The notes: generated by a model from the sequence alone, not told the origin. Shown: positions 6,955 to 16,070, counted from the stretch's first letter. The stretch is 47,769 nt of DNA from Candidatus Thermoplasmatota archaeon (GCA_018814355.1 JAHIZT010000081.1:1-47769); one strand, 5' to 3'. Numbers and translations are program-made.

Positions 6955-7617
6955 TCAGAGTCTCTTGAAGTCCCCTCGAAGCCATTCTATCAGAGTCTCG
7001 ATGGAATAGCGGGCGCCTTCCGATCGCGAACGGCTGCGTCCTCCGATCTGGGTCCGTCCTCTGCGAATACACTCGAGGACATCCTCCTCAGTCGATGCGG
7101 ACTCGACAATGGTGAATGATTTCCCAACGCTCTCGATTTCGTGCGCGTCGCTGCCCGCTGTCACGGGCGATCTTTTCTTGTCGGCCATCCTTCGTGCAAG
7201 CGCGTTGTCTCGCCGGGACGATCCGCCGTTCAGGACCTCGATAGCATCGAACTTCGCCGCCTTCGCGGCTTTCAGGCCCATTCCGGATGGGAACCGCTTG
7301 GGGTGGGCGGCGACTGCGATCCCCCCAACGGAATGGATCTTCTCTATCGTGTCCGCTATCGGCAGTCCTTTGGGGATAGTATCAGCCACCCCATAGGCCA
7401 GAACGTGCCCTTCCATCGCAGAGATCTCGACCCCTCTGACGATGATGAATCCGGCCCTGGGTGCGAGGGCGAACGCCCTTAGAGAACCGCCGATGGCGTT
7501 GTGATCGGTTATCGCGATCCCGTCCAAGCCGTTTTTCACAGCGAATGCGATGATGTCCTCAGGTGTTGCCGTCCCGTCCCTGGAGAATGTCGAATGGATG
7601 TGAAGGTCGAGCTTCAT
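6955..7617 (-). CDS. PHP-domain phosphoesterase
   Basis: A 220-residue metal-dependent PHP enzyme. The ligand motifs appear in order: DLHIHST at the N-terminus, TDHN near residue 38, GVEIS near 62, the AHPKR loop near 105 and the C-terminal GSDAH. This set matches the TrpH/YciV-like PHP group, which hydrolyses nucleotides or degrades RNA 5' ends; the substrate here cannot be read from sequence. Its start overlaps the metG stop by four bases (ATGA-type junction), so the two are probably translated together from one mRNA. Confidence 0.85.
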   Translation of the reverse strand: MKLDLHIHSTFSRDGTATPEDIIAFAVKNGLDGIAITDHNAIGGSLRAFALAPRAGFIIVRGVEISAMEGHVLAYGVADTIPKGLPIADTIEKIHSVGGIAVAAHPKRFPSGMGLKAAKAAKFDAIEVLNGGSSRRDNALARRMADKKRSPVTAGSDAHEIESVGKSFTIVESASTEEDVLECIRRGRTQIGGRSRSRSEGARYSIETLIEWLRGDFKRL

Positions 7618-9821
7618 CGTATCTTCGCACCGACCGGTATGTCCGAATCTAAGATGATCTTGACCTCGTCCGGCCCATGGAGGACGAGGGCCTTGTCACC
7701 CGATACGAAAGCGGCGTACTTCACGACAGGGTCGGGCTTGTCTACAGTGCACTTCAGCTTCCTCGAACCAAGATCCAGCATCGGGGGATCTCCAGCCGAT
7801 ACAATCCCAGCGCGGATATCGAGCTTCTGGAACTCCTTGAAGCTCACCTGCTTCTGCCCTGGCTCCATGCCACTCGATATCGGAGTGCCTGCCGCAAGGT
7901 CCTTCTCCGGGGTCAGGAGAGCGAGCTGCTTGCCCTCCTCGGCCGCCAGCAGCATCCCCTCCGATTTGACGCCTCTTATCGTCGCAGGTTCCAGGTTCGC
8001 CACGATGATCACGGTCTTCGTCTTCAGCTGGTCCGCGGTGTAGAACTCCTTGAGCCCGCTGACCATGGTGATTGGCTTGCCGATGTCGACCGTCATCAAG
8101 TAGAGCTTGTCTGCGTTTGGGTGAGGCTGGACGTCCAACACCTTTCCCACCTTGAGGTCCAGAGCCGCGAACTGCTGGAACCCGCCCGAGCTTGTCGCCT
8201 CGACCTTGGCGAACTGAGGCGATGGCTTCTCCATCTTCTCTCCCGCTTTGAGAGGAAGCTCGATGCCCTTCCATCCGACCTCCTCGATCGTAGCGTCCAT
8301 CCTGAGCTGCTTCCATACGCTCTCGGAGGAGAACGGCATGAACGGGTGGGACATGACGGCCAAAGCCTTGCCGATGAGGAGGCTGACATGGAGCACCGTC
8401 CCGCACTTGACCTTGTTCGTGCCAACAAGGGACCACGGCGCAACGGAATCGAAGTACTGGTTTCCGAACTGCGCGAGATCCATGACGGCCTTGAGGGCCC
8501 TTCTGAACTCGCATCCGGACAACGCAGTCCTGACCTCCATGTCCGTTTCCGAAATCCTCGCAAGAGCGGCCTTGTCCCTTTCATCTAGGTCGGCCTTTGC
8601 GGGGATCTCGCCGTAGTTCTTGAAGGAGAAAGAGAGGGCTCTGTGAAGGAAGTTGCCGTAGGTCGCTACGAGTTCGTTGTTCACCCTGGTCGCGAGGTCG
8701 TCCCAGGAGAATTCGCTGTCCTTGGTCTCTGGCATATTCGCTGAAAGATAGTACCTTATCACATCGGGTTTGAACTTGGTCAGCATGTCCGGGATGTCAA
8801 TGCTGACGCCCATGCTCTTGGAGAACTTCTGACCCTCAAGGGTCATAAACTGGTTCGCAGGCACATCGTACGGAAGGTTGAGACCGCCGTAGCCCAGGAG
8901 CATCGCGGGCCAGATGATGGTGTGAAAAACGATGTTGTCCTTACCGAGGAAATAATAGCTCTTGCACGAGCTGTCGGTCCAGTACTTCTTCCAATCGTCC
9001 GGCCTGTCCTCCAGCTTCGCCCACTCTCTGGTAGCCGACAGGTAGCCTATCACGGCGTCGAACCAGACATATATCCGCTTGCTCTCGAACCCCTTGACTG
9101 GCACGGGCACACCCCAGGAGATGTCCCGGGTGATTGGTCGATCAACAAGGCCCCCTTTTAGGACTTTCATGGTGAACATCCGCACATGCGGGCGCCAGTG
9201 GGCGCTCGCCTCAACGTATCTTACGAGCTCCTCGGAGAAGTCCGACAGCTTCAGGAAGAAATGCTCTGTCTCCTTGAGCTCGGGCGTGGAGCCACATATC
9301 TGGCATCTGGCATCTAGGAGCTCCTCCGCGTTCAGGTCCTTGCCGCAAGAGTCACACTGGTCTCCCCTCGCCCGCTCGTAGCTGCAGTGTGGGCACTTTC
9401 CCTCGACATACCTGTCCGGCAGGAATCGCCTGCAGTTGTCGCAGTAGAACTGCGGTGTCGACTTGCGCTCCAGATGGCCCTTCTCGAGGAGGCGGTTGAA
9501 CATGTCCTGGGTGACGATCTCGTGGTTCCTTGTGTGGGTGCTCGTATAGAGGTCGAAACTGACCCCGAGGTCGGCGATCGCCTTCGCGTTGATTGCATGG
9601 TACCTGTTGGCGATGGTCTCGGGAGACACCTTCTCCTTGTCAGCGCTGACGGTGATAGGTGCCCCGTGCATGTCGGAGCCGGAGACCATGATGGTCTCGT
9701 TGCCGATCATGCGGTTGAACCGGACGAAGATGTCTGCTGGCATTAACGAACCGGCAACGTGACCGACGTGTATAGGCCCGTTGGCATAGGGCCAAGCGCA
9801 GCACACCAGTATCCTTGCCAT
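7614..9821 (-). CDS. metG: Methionyl-tRNA synthetase with C-terminal tRNA-binding domain
   Basis: A 735-residue class I synthetase. Its signature motifs are IHVGH (HIGH) near residue 17 and GQKFSKSMG (KMSKS). Between them lies a zinc-knuckle region with four CxxC pairs (CDNC, CPHC, CDSC, CQIC). An EMAP-II/Trbp111-type OB domain follows the anticodon domain near residue 530 (FAALDLKVGKVLDVQPHPNADKL). A second stretch near residue 640 begins FKEFQKLDIRAG, which looks like a degenerate repeat of the same domain. I chose ATG 9821 because MARILVCCAWPYANGP begins the catalytic domain directly. It is divergent from the M3-like peptidase gene. Confidence 0.95.
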   Translation of the reverse strand: MARILVCCAWPYANGPIHVGHVAGSLMPADIFVRFNRMIGNETIMVSGSDMHGAPITVSADKEKVSPETIANRYHAINAKAIADLGVSFDLYTSTHTRNHEIVTQDMFNRLLEKGHLERKSTPQFYCDNCRRFLPDRYVEGKCPHCSYERARGDQCDSCGKDLNAEELLDARCQICGSTPELKETEHFFLKLSDFSEELVRYVEASAHWRPHVRMFTMKVLKGGLVDRPITRDISWGVPVPVKGFESKRIYVWFDAVIGYLSATREWAKLEDRPDDWKKYWTDSSCKSYYFLGKDNIVFHTIIWPAMLLGYGGLNLPYDVPANQFMTLEGQKFSKSMGVSIDIPDMLTKFKPDVIRYYLSANMPETKDSEFSWDDLATRVNNELVATYGNFLHRALSFSFKNYGEIPAKADLDERDKAALARISETDMEVRTALSGCEFRRALKAVMDLAQFGNQYFDSVAPWSLVGTNKVKCGTVLHVSLLIGKALAVMSHPFMPFSSESVWKQLRMDATIEEVGWKGIELPLKAGEKMEKPSPQFAKVEATSSGGFQQFAALDLKVGKVLDVQPHPNADKLYLMTVDIGKPITMVSGLKEFYTADQLKTKTVIIVANLEPATIRGVKSEGMLLAAEEGKQLALLTPEKDLAAGTPISSGMEPGQKQVSFKEFQKLDIRAGIVSAGDPPMLDLGSRKLKCTVDKPDPVVKYAAFVSGDKALVLHGPDEVKIILDSDIPVGAKIR

Positions 9822-9851
9822 TGTGACCAGCCGCCCATCATGGAATGTGGC

Positions 9852-9864
9852 ACACTTAAATGTA
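9852..9864. promoter_or_regulatory. Shared bidirectional TATA region, metG and M3-like peptidase
   Basis: ACACTTAAATGTA is nearly self-complementary (ACTTAAATGT against ACATTTAAGT), so one element can serve both directions. Rightward it lies about 26 nt before ATG 9882. Leftward it lies about 37 nt before the metG ATG. Confidence 0.45.
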
Positions 9865-9881
9865 GCGTGCTCCGTTGTTGT

Positions 9882-11441
9882 ATGAAAGACAGCCAGACGA
9901 GGGAAATGAATATCAACGATGAGCGACATTATTCGTGCATGGCCCAGCTGGACATCGGCCGGCTAAGGGAGGATGTCGAGCCTTTCCAGAGCGAGCTCAT
10001 GGAGGAGTTCTACCAGAACTACGCAGGCCTCAAGGACGACATGAGCACCGCGGCGATATACGACAAGTTCGCGCACTTGTTCTCAGAGGATGCACTGGGG
10101 GTCATTCAGGGCGCGATGGAGAGAATCGAAGGCTCGGATGACTCCCGATGGCTTCGTTATCTCAGGACCTTCTCCACGATGGGATACATGGACAGCGCCG
10201 TCAAGGCGCTCACCGACAAGGCCAACACCTTCGAGGCTAAGTCGGTCGTGGATGTCGGAGGAGAGAAGATACCGTACCGGTTCGTTCCGGTCAAGCTCAG
10301 GAACGAACCAAATCCCGAGAGGAGGCGCGAGCTCTTCGAAGCGAAACTCGTTCAGACTGACGAGCTGAACCTGGTACTGCACGAGCGCATGGCCACCGCC
10401 CATGACCTATCGGTCGTCCTTGGCTTCAAGAGCTATCGCGACCTGTGTCAAACCCTCAAAGGAGTAGACTACATGGCCCTCGAGGAGCAGATGGGGGAGA
10501 TGCTCAGGAGGACCGAGAATCTGTACGTCGAAGTGATGGGAGAGCTTGTGGAAAGGCGCATTGGCGCACCGATCTCGGAGGCCTGGAGCTACGACATACC
10601 CTACGCGTTCAGGGGAGAGGAGTATGACAGGTTCTTCGACAAGGACAAGCTGGTGGCAGCGTTCAACGCTACCTTGAAGGGCCTGGGGCTTGACCCGGAG
10701 GAGACCCAGAACATACATCTGGACATCGAGGACAGGCCCAAGAAGACCCCGAGGGCGTTCTGCGCACCTGTGAGGGTGCCTGACGACGTCCGGCTTGTGA
10801 TCCGACCTACTGGCGGATACAAGGACTATGACGCCTTCTTCCACGAAGGAGGGCACGCGTGGCACTTCGGATGCACCAAGAGGACCCATCCAGCAGAGTA
10901 CAGGTACCTGGGAGACAACTCGGTCACTGAGGCTTTCGCGTTCGTGTTCAACTACCTGCCATCCGACAAGCTCTGGCTGAAGAAGACCCTTGGAATGGAC
11001 GACACTGATGAGTATGTGAGGTTCACACTCGTCAACAAGCTCATGTTCCTTAGGAGATATGCGGCGAAGCTGATCTACGAGCTGAAGCTGCACGGCGCGA
11101 AGGTGTCCCCTGAGTTCCAGGATGTGTACAGGATTTGCCTTCAGAAATCGCTCAAGTTCAGGCACACGGGGAAGCACTATCTCGAGGACGTGGACGACGG
11201 GTTCTACTGCGCCGAGTACCTGAGAGCCTGGATACTAGACGGGCAGATCAGGGCGGCCCTGACCGACCAGTTCGGCGAGGACTGGTTTCAGAACGAGAAG
11301 GCAGGTGCGTTCCTGAGGGAGCTGTGGTCGTATGGACAGAAGTACACGGCTGACGAGCTCGTGAAGACCATCGGGTATGTCGACCTGGACATCGAGCCCT
11401 TGCTGCAGGAGATCGAGCGGGGCCTGAGGCAGTCCGGCTGA
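9882..11441 (+). CDS. M3-like zinc metallopeptidase
   Basis: A 519-residue protein, largely helical. It contains the zinc motif DAFFHEGGHAWHFG (HExxH form HEGGH) and, downstream, DNSVTEAFAF, which provides the third, glutamate ligand in the M3/gluzincin arrangement. The C-terminal half (KFRHTGKHYLEDVDDGFYCAEYLRAW) also resembles oligoendopeptidase-type proteins. No signal peptide is seen, so it probably trims imported peptides in the cytoplasm. ATG 9882 lies 26 nt after the TATA-like box, consistent with a leaderless mRNA. Assignment to M3 proper rather than a related gluzincin family is likely but not certain. Confidence 0.8.
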   Translation: MKDSQTREMNINDERHYSCMAQLDIGRLREDVEPFQSELMEEFYQNYAGLKDDMSTAAIYDKFAHLFSEDALGVIQGAMERIEGSDDSRWLRYLRTFSTMGYMDSAVKALTDKANTFEAKSVVDVGGEKIPYRFVPVKLRNEPNPERRRELFEAKLVQTDELNLVLHERMATAHDLSVVLGFKSYRDLCQTLKGVDYMALEEQMGEMLRRTENLYVEVMGELVERRIGAPISEAWSYDIPYAFRGEEYDRFFDKDKLVAAFNATLKGLGLDPEETQNIHLDIEDRPKKTPRAFCAPVRVPDDVRLVIRPTGGYKDYDAFFHEGGHAWHFGCTKRTHPAEYRYLGDNSVTEAFAFVFNYLPSDKLWLKKTLGMDDTDEYVRFTLVNKLMFLRRYAAKLIYELKLHGAKVSPEFQDVYRICLQKSLKFRHTGKHYLEDVDDGFYCAEYLRAWILDGQIRAALTDQFGEDWFQNEKAGAFLRELWSYGQKYTADELVKTIGYVDLDIEPLLQEIERGLRQSG

Positions 11442-11455
11442 TAGTTTTTTAAACG
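11442..11455 (+). promoter_or_regulatory. TATA box of abcE1
   Basis: TAGTTTTTTAAACG starts right after the stop codon of the peptidase gene. Its AT core is centred about 26 nt before ATG 11477, the spacing for a leaderless mRNA. Confidence 0.45.
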
Positions 11456-11476
11456 GTCCCTTCATTCTCCCGCACG

Positions 11477-13243
11477 ATGAGGATAGCAGTCCTCCTGAAG
11501 GACCGTTGCCAGCCGAAGAAGTGCAGTCACGAGTGCATCCACTACTGTCCGCCAGTGAGGACGGGAGTGGATGCGATAGCAATGGGCGCCAAGGGCAAGC
11601 CCGTGATAGCTGAGGACCTGTGCGTAGGCTGCGGGATATGCGTTCACAAATGTCCTTTCGAGTCGATCAAGATCATAGGGCTTCCAAAGGAATTGGCCGG
11701 GGAGCTCGTCCATCAGTACGGCAAGAACTCCTTCCGCTTTTACAGGCTGCCCGTTCCCAGGAAAGGCCAGGTCATAGGGCTGCTGGGTCCGAACGGTATC
11801 GGGAAGACGACCGCGATGTCCATCCTCTCAGGCCAGATAGTTCCGAACCTGGGCGACTATGAGAAGCCAGGCGATTGGGTCAAGGTGCTCGAGAGATACT
11901 CCGGGACCGAGATACACGACTATTTCGAAGCTCTCTCGAAAGGGAAGCTAAAGACCGCCATGAAGCCGCAGTATGTGGACAAGCTCCCGGCGGTCCACAA
12001 GGGGCTCGTGAAGGATCTGCTCGGCAAGGTGGACGACCTCGGCAGGATGGCGGAGGTGGCCCAGAGGCTCGGGATCTCCGGCGTGCTTGCCCGAGATGTG
12101 AGCAAGCTGTCAGGCGGAGAACTGCAGAGGGTCGCACTGGCGGCCACCCTGTTGAAGGACGCCGACGTATACTTCTTCGACGAGCCGTCCTCCTACCTCG
12201 ACATATACCAGAGGCTCGAGGTGGCTAAGGTCATCCAGGAGCTCAGCGAGCACAAGCAGGTGGTCGTGATAGAGCACGACCTGGCCGTGATGGACTTCCT
12301 GGCGGACCTCGTGCATATCATGTACGGTGACGAGGGAGCTTATGGTGTCATGGCCCAGCCGAGGGCCGTAAGAACCGCGATCAACGTATATCTCGACGGC
12401 TACCTACGCGAAGAGAACATCAGGTTCAGGGACACGCATATCGTATTCGAGAAACGGCCCCCGAGGAAAGACTGGCAGTCAGAGGTATTGATAAAGTTCC
12501 CAGCCCTTACGAAGAGGTTCAAGACGTTCACGCTGAAGGTCGGAGAGGGCGCGATCAAGAAGGGCGAGGTGGTGGGAGCCGTTGGCCCGAACGCAACCGG
12601 CAAGACCACATTCGTGAAGATGCTCGCGGGAGAGATCGAACCGACCACTGGCAAGGTCATGGGCGAGGTGTCCGTAAGCTACAAACCCCAGTACATCAAG
12701 CCCGAGTTCGAGGGTTCCGTGAGGGAGATGCTCGGATCCAGCATTGGCGGGGATTTCGAATCAGGCTTCTTCCAATCTGAGATCGCACACCCGCTCAATC
12801 TCAAGCATCTCATGGAGAAGGATGTGCAGACGCTCTCGGGAGGGGAGCTGCAGAGGGTTTCGATAGCTGAATGCCTCGGCAAGACAGCGGATATCTATCT
12901 GATAGACGAGCCGTCCGCGTACCTCGACTCGAACCAGAGGATGATCGCCTCGAAGACCATCAGACGGGCGATCGAGAAGATAGGCAAATCAGCACTGGTG
13001 GTCGACCACGATGTCTATATGATCGACCTCGTTTCAGATTCGCTCATGGTGTTCACTGGGGATCCTTCGGCCAAGGGTTTGGCGGAAGGGCCGATGGGCA
13101 TGCGCAAGGGGATGAACCGATTCCTGAAGGACGTCCAGATAACTTTCAGGAGGGACCAGGACTCCAGCAGGCCGAGGATAAACAAGAAGGATTCGAGGCT
13201 TGACAGGGAACAGAAGTCGAAGGGCGAGTACTACTACGGCTGA
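11477..13243 (+). CDS. abcE1: Ribosome-recycling ATPase ABCE1 (Rli1)
   Basis: A 588-residue soluble twin-ATPase. The N-terminus holds two Fe-S cluster motifs (CQPKKCSHECIHYCPP and CVGCGICVHKCPF). The first nucleotide-binding domain has Walker A GPNGIGKTT, signature LSGGELQRVALA and DEPSSYLD. The second has GPNATGKTT, LSGGELQRVSIA and DEPSAYLD. It splits ribosomes after termination or pelota-mediated rescue. Length and domain order are normal. The 3' end overlaps the convergent dedA stop by 10 nt. It is one of the most securely identified genes here. Confidence 0.96.
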   Translation: MRIAVLLKDRCQPKKCSHECIHYCPPVRTGVDAIAMGAKGKPVIAEDLCVGCGICVHKCPFESIKIIGLPKELAGELVHQYGKNSFRFYRLPVPRKGQVIGLLGPNGIGKTTAMSILSGQIVPNLGDYEKPGDWVKVLERYSGTEIHDYFEALSKGKLKTAMKPQYVDKLPAVHKGLVKDLLGKVDDLGRMAEVAQRLGISGVLARDVSKLSGGELQRVALAATLLKDADVYFFDEPSSYLDIYQRLEVAKVIQELSEHKQVVVIEHDLAVMDFLADLVHIMYGDEGAYGVMAQPRAVRTAINVYLDGYLREENIRFRDTHIVFEKRPPRKDWQSEVLIKFPALTKRFKTFTLKVGEGAIKKGEVVGAVGPNATGKTTFVKMLAGEIEPTTGKVMGEVSVSYKPQYIKPEFEGSVREMLGSSIGGDFESGFFQSEIAHPLNLKHLMEKDVQTLSGGELQRVSIAECLGKTADIYLIDEPSAYLDSNQRMIASKTIRRAIEKIGKSALVVDHDVYMIDLVSDSLMVFTGDPSAKGLAEGPMGMRKGMNRFLKDVQITFRRDQDSSRPRINKKDSRLDREQKSKGEYYYG

Positions 13244-13860
13244 GCGTTCCTACCATCGTTCCTGACCCTTCTCCAATAAAAGTAGCCGATCACGCCTGCA
13301 ATGGTGATGAGTACAGCGTAGAGGTCGACGTTCCCAACGGTCTCCGCAAACCTGACCCACTCACCGAGTAGCAGGTAGCCCGCAACTGCCAGAACCGTGG
13401 TCCATATCAGAGCGCCCACGGTCGAGAATACGACGAAGTTCCTGACCCTCATCCTGCCTATGCCGGCGGGGAATGAGATGAACGACCTCACGCCAGGTAT
13501 GGAGTGGCCGAGGAGAATGCCGACGTCGCCGTACTTCGCGAACCAACGCTCCGCAAGCCTGACGTCCTTCTCGCCGAGCATGATGTATCTTCCGTACTTA
13601 GTGATTAGGGGCCTTCCCACGCGGTATCCGATGTAGTACGCAACGGCATTCCCGAGCGCGGCACCGGCTGTCCCGACGAGGATCACCGGGAGGAGGCTCA
13701 GCTCGCCCTCTGCGGCAAGATATCCAGCGAAAGGTATGATGATCTCGCTCGGGATCGGCGTCAGAATCCCCTCAACGATCATCAGCATGAACACGCCCGG
13801 GTACCCGAGCTCACTGATAATCTCCAAGATCGTATCAGTGGCCCACCCGAGGAGGCTCAT
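13234..13860 (-). CDS. DedA-family membrane protein
   Basis: A 208-residue integral membrane protein. It has the DedA/SNARE-associated signatures: VEGILTPIPSEIIIPFAGYLA, the G-rich GAALGNAVAYYIGYRVGRPL and GHSIPGVRSFISFPAG with the conserved arginine. A final membrane span ends in WRRVRNDGR. DedA proteins are thought to be proton-dependent lipid or small-molecule translocators; the substrate here is unknown. A partial, apparently decayed paralogue lies just upstream on the same strand, suggesting tandem duplication. The start is ATG 13860. Confidence 0.9.
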   Translation of the reverse strand: MSLLGWATDTILEIISELGYPGVFMLMIVEGILTPIPSEIIIPFAGYLAAEGELSLLPVILVGTAGAALGNAVAYYIGYRVGRPLITKYGRYIMLGEKDVRLAERWFAKYGDVGILLGHSIPGVRSFISFPAGIGRMRVRNFVVFSTVGALIWTTVLAVAGYLLLGEWVRFAETVGNVDLYAVLITIAGVIGYFYWRRVRNDGRNAQP

Positions 13861-14018
13861 TGCGGACTGGCAACGCTATGGGTCTTCAAGAATCCTTCGG
13901 TGAACCCCATCGCTGGGGATCCTCGTTCTCACGGGATCGCCATTCTCTTCTGGACTCCTCACCGGGGATCGCACTGCCGAGACATCATGCACAACATCCG
14001 AATGAGCATCATGGACCG

Positions 14019-14531
14019 CTACGGAGGGTGACCCAGGTTTATGCAACAAGCCAAGTTCATCTTTGCAGTACCGGCTGGGAGGGACATGACCGTTCGGATC
14101 ACAGGAAGCAGCCTGGCTTTGAAGGTAGCCTTGTCTCCCCAATTCTCGAACCACTCCTTCGCAGCGACGAGGTGCTTCTCCCGGATGAGGATGTACTTCC
14201 CGTACCGGAGTATCAAAGGTCTTCCAGCATGGAATCCGAAGAAGCAGGCAGCTATCGAACCAATCCTGCAACCCAAGGATCCAGCGATGGTGACGCCGAG
14301 AAGACTCGTGCCACTATCCCCCTGGGCGACAAGGAATCCCGCGAAGGGCATGACGATCTCACTCGGGACGGGCATGCAGGCGCTCTCGAGCGCCATGAGG
14401 AACATGATGCCCAGGTACTGGTAGATGGAGATCCAATCTGGGATCAGGTTGGTTCCCCACTCGATGATACTCTTCGGGCAACAGTAGGAATGGGCATCGT
14501 GAAGAGCCTTGGGTTCAATCTGATCAGGCAT
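14019..14531 (-). pseudogene. DedA paralogue with lost C-terminus
   Basis: The 170-residue reading frame from ATG 14531 keeps the DedA core: LESACMPVPSEIVMPFAGFLVAQ, FGFHAGRPLILRYGKY and ARLLPVIRTVMSLPAGTAKMN. It then leaves the family pattern at ACCINLGHPP and stops. The last membrane spans expected of the family are absent, and 13861-14018 shows no clean continuation in any frame, so it looks frameshifted and eroded. A TATA-like CTACAAATAGA about 22 nt before the start remains. An assembly indel could also explain the break, but the remainder does not recover a DedA tail. Confidence 0.6.
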
Positions 14532-14577
14532 CTGGCCCCAGAAGTCTATTTGTAGTGTCACCCTGATTCTCGCGGTG

Positions 14578-15468
14578 ATGAGGCCAGCCAATATCCTGGA
14601 AAGCTACGCTGTCATGATGACTCTGGGGCTGGCGCTTGGCCTTCTCACAGGTGGGTTCCCATCGAACACCAAGGAGATCTCGATGGCGTCACTCGCAGTC
14701 CTCATGACGCTATCCCTGTCCACCGTCAAGCTGGGGGATGCTAGGGGCAGGGAGCACCTGGAACACGCCTCGAAGTCGCTGTTCCTGAACTACGTGCTGC
14801 TCACAGGAGTGATACTCACAATCGGCTTGTTCTTCTCCAGAGACTACTGGTGGGGTTGGGTGTTGATGGCAGCGTCTCCCTCTGCGATCTCAGTAGTCCC
14901 TTTCACAAGAGTCCTCGGGGGAAAGACCACCAAAGCCCTCTTCTCAACTTCGGCGAACTACGTCGCCGCCCTGATCCTGATGCCCGGTTTGACGCTCCTG
15001 ATGATCGGTTCATCGGTCTCCACAATCAGCCTCGTCTACTCACTTCTGATCCTGATCTTGCTGCCGATGGTGGCCTCCAGGTTTGTCATGAAGCTCCGGA
15101 TAGGCAAGCCTGCAAACACATCAATGATAAACATCTCCTTCGCAGTTCTGATATTCGCAGTCACGGGCGCCAACAGAGAGGCGTTCATAGGGGACCCGTG
15201 GATAGTGCTCGCAATCTCCGCTGGGTGCATCATCAGGACCTTCGGGACCGGAATGGGCACCGAGCTCCTGCTCAGGAAGATGAGGATCCCCAAGGAGGAA
15301 AGGGTCGGCTACGTCCTCTTCGCGAGCTACAAGAACCTTGGACTCACCGCCACCTTGGCCATCGCACTCTTCGAACCTATCGTGGCGGTCCCCGCAACGA
15401 TATGCATCGTTTTCGAGGTACTGTGGGTGATATTCCTCATCCGGTACTACCCAGGAGTTAGGAGATAG
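14578..15468 (+). CDS. BASS-family (bile acid:sodium symporter-like) transporter
   Basis: A 296-residue protein of roughly nine or ten hydrophobic spans separated by short loops. Its pattern suits the BASS/SLC10-ACR3 superfamily: paired half-domains and the small-residue segments PSAISVVPFTRVLGGKT and ASYKNLGLTATLAI, which resemble the crossover region of these sodium-coupled carriers. The substrate cannot be read from sequence. A GTG at 14575 directly precedes the ATG. The divergent dedA paralogue shares the AT-rich promoter stretch. The 3' end overlaps the convergent neighbour by 11 nt. Confidence 0.72.
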   Translation: MRPANILESYAVMMTLGLALGLLTGGFPSNTKEISMASLAVLMTLSLSTVKLGDARGREHLEHASKSLFLNYVLLTGVILTIGLFFSRDYWWGWVLMAASPSAISVVPFTRVLGGKTTKALFSTSANYVAALILMPGLTLLMIGSSVSTISLVYSLLILILLPMVASRFVMKLRIGKPANTSMINISFAVLIFAVTGANREAFIGDPWIVLAISAGCIIRTFGTGMGTELLLRKMRIPKEERVGYVLFASYKNLGLTATLAIALFEPIVAVPATICIVFEVLWVIFLIRYYPGVRR

Positions 15469-15967
15469 ACTTCCTGAAACCCGATAGGATTGATCTCACC
15501 CGGCTGTGGAGATATGCTACGTACTTTCTGAAATCGGAATCCGGTCTCAACTCTCTCCAAGTTCTGTACTGAACGAATATGATACCAGTACAAGCACCAG
15601 CGAACACGACAGTTTCCAAGGGTGTGGAGTACTTGACCACCTCAATCTGCAAGTAGTCCATGCCGAGATGGACGCTCCAGAACAGCAAAGGGACCATGAA
15701 CCTCCAGCCGATGGCCAGTGGGGCGACGAAGAAGAATCCGACCGGATAGTGAAGCAATGATTTCCAAGTATGGCCGGAACCGTCGTCCCACGTCGGGCTC
15801 AGTATGGCCGCGTAACCGTTGTCCGAGATGTACCTCGGAGCTGCGAACAAGTGATCACCGTCTATGAAGACCCCGAAAAGCAGCGCAACGAACCATTCGT
15901 CCCTGTTCAGGTTCAGGACGAGACCTATCAGGAGGAAGACCGCGATGTGCGTGGTCGTTAGCGTCAG
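15458..15967 (-). CDS. YdjM-like membrane protein, probable CTG start
   Basis: The first ATG/GTG/TTG start in frame is TTG 15850, but the same frame continues upstream with a plausible membrane segment (THIAVFLLIGLVLNL) and the family-like acidic-histidine motif FIDGDHLF. The coding sequence therefore very likely begins earlier. CTG 15967, directly after AAAGGTGAT, is the best candidate and gives 169 residues. A histidine in GSGHTW and the later SVHLGMDYLQ add further metal-ligand-like residues, as in YdjM-type membrane metal-dependent hydrolases. Function is unknown. It overlaps the BASS gene by 11 nt at the 3' end and is divergent from cbiM across the palindromic element at 16071-16112. Confidence 0.6.
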   Translation of the reverse strand: MTLTTTHIAVFLLIGLVLNLNRDEWFVALLFGVFIDGDHLFAAPRYISDNGYAAILSPTWDDGSGHTWKSLLHYPVGFFFVAPLAIGWRFMVPLLFWSVHLGMDYLQIEVVKYSTPLETVVFAGACTGIIFVQYRTWRELRPDSDFRKYVAYLHSRVRSILSGFRKSIS

Positions 15968-16070
15968 ATCACCTTTGGGCGGCAGACTGGTCCCTGCGGC
16001 ACTGCCAATACGTCCGTGCGTCTATCTCTCTGTTTCTGCCGTGATATGATGCACCGGCTCCTCTTCGAGC

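Noticed and set aside
7677-8588. A 303-codon plus-strand reading frame inside metG
   Set aside because: Antisense to conserved MetRS sequence and without a promoter or ribosome-binding site.
10407-11177. A 256-codon minus-strand reading frame inside the M3-like gene
   Set aside because: Antisense to the HEGGH region; no motifs.
13860-14555. A 231-codon plus-strand reading frame across the dedA paralogue
   Set aside because: Low-complexity composition without family features, and it lies antisense to a recognisable DedA sequence. It is a shadow of GC-rich coding DNA.
15962-16020. A separate short gene upstream of the YdjM-like frame
   Set aside because: The codons extend the YdjM-like frame into a plausible N-terminus. 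There is no independent start or stop that defines a second gene.
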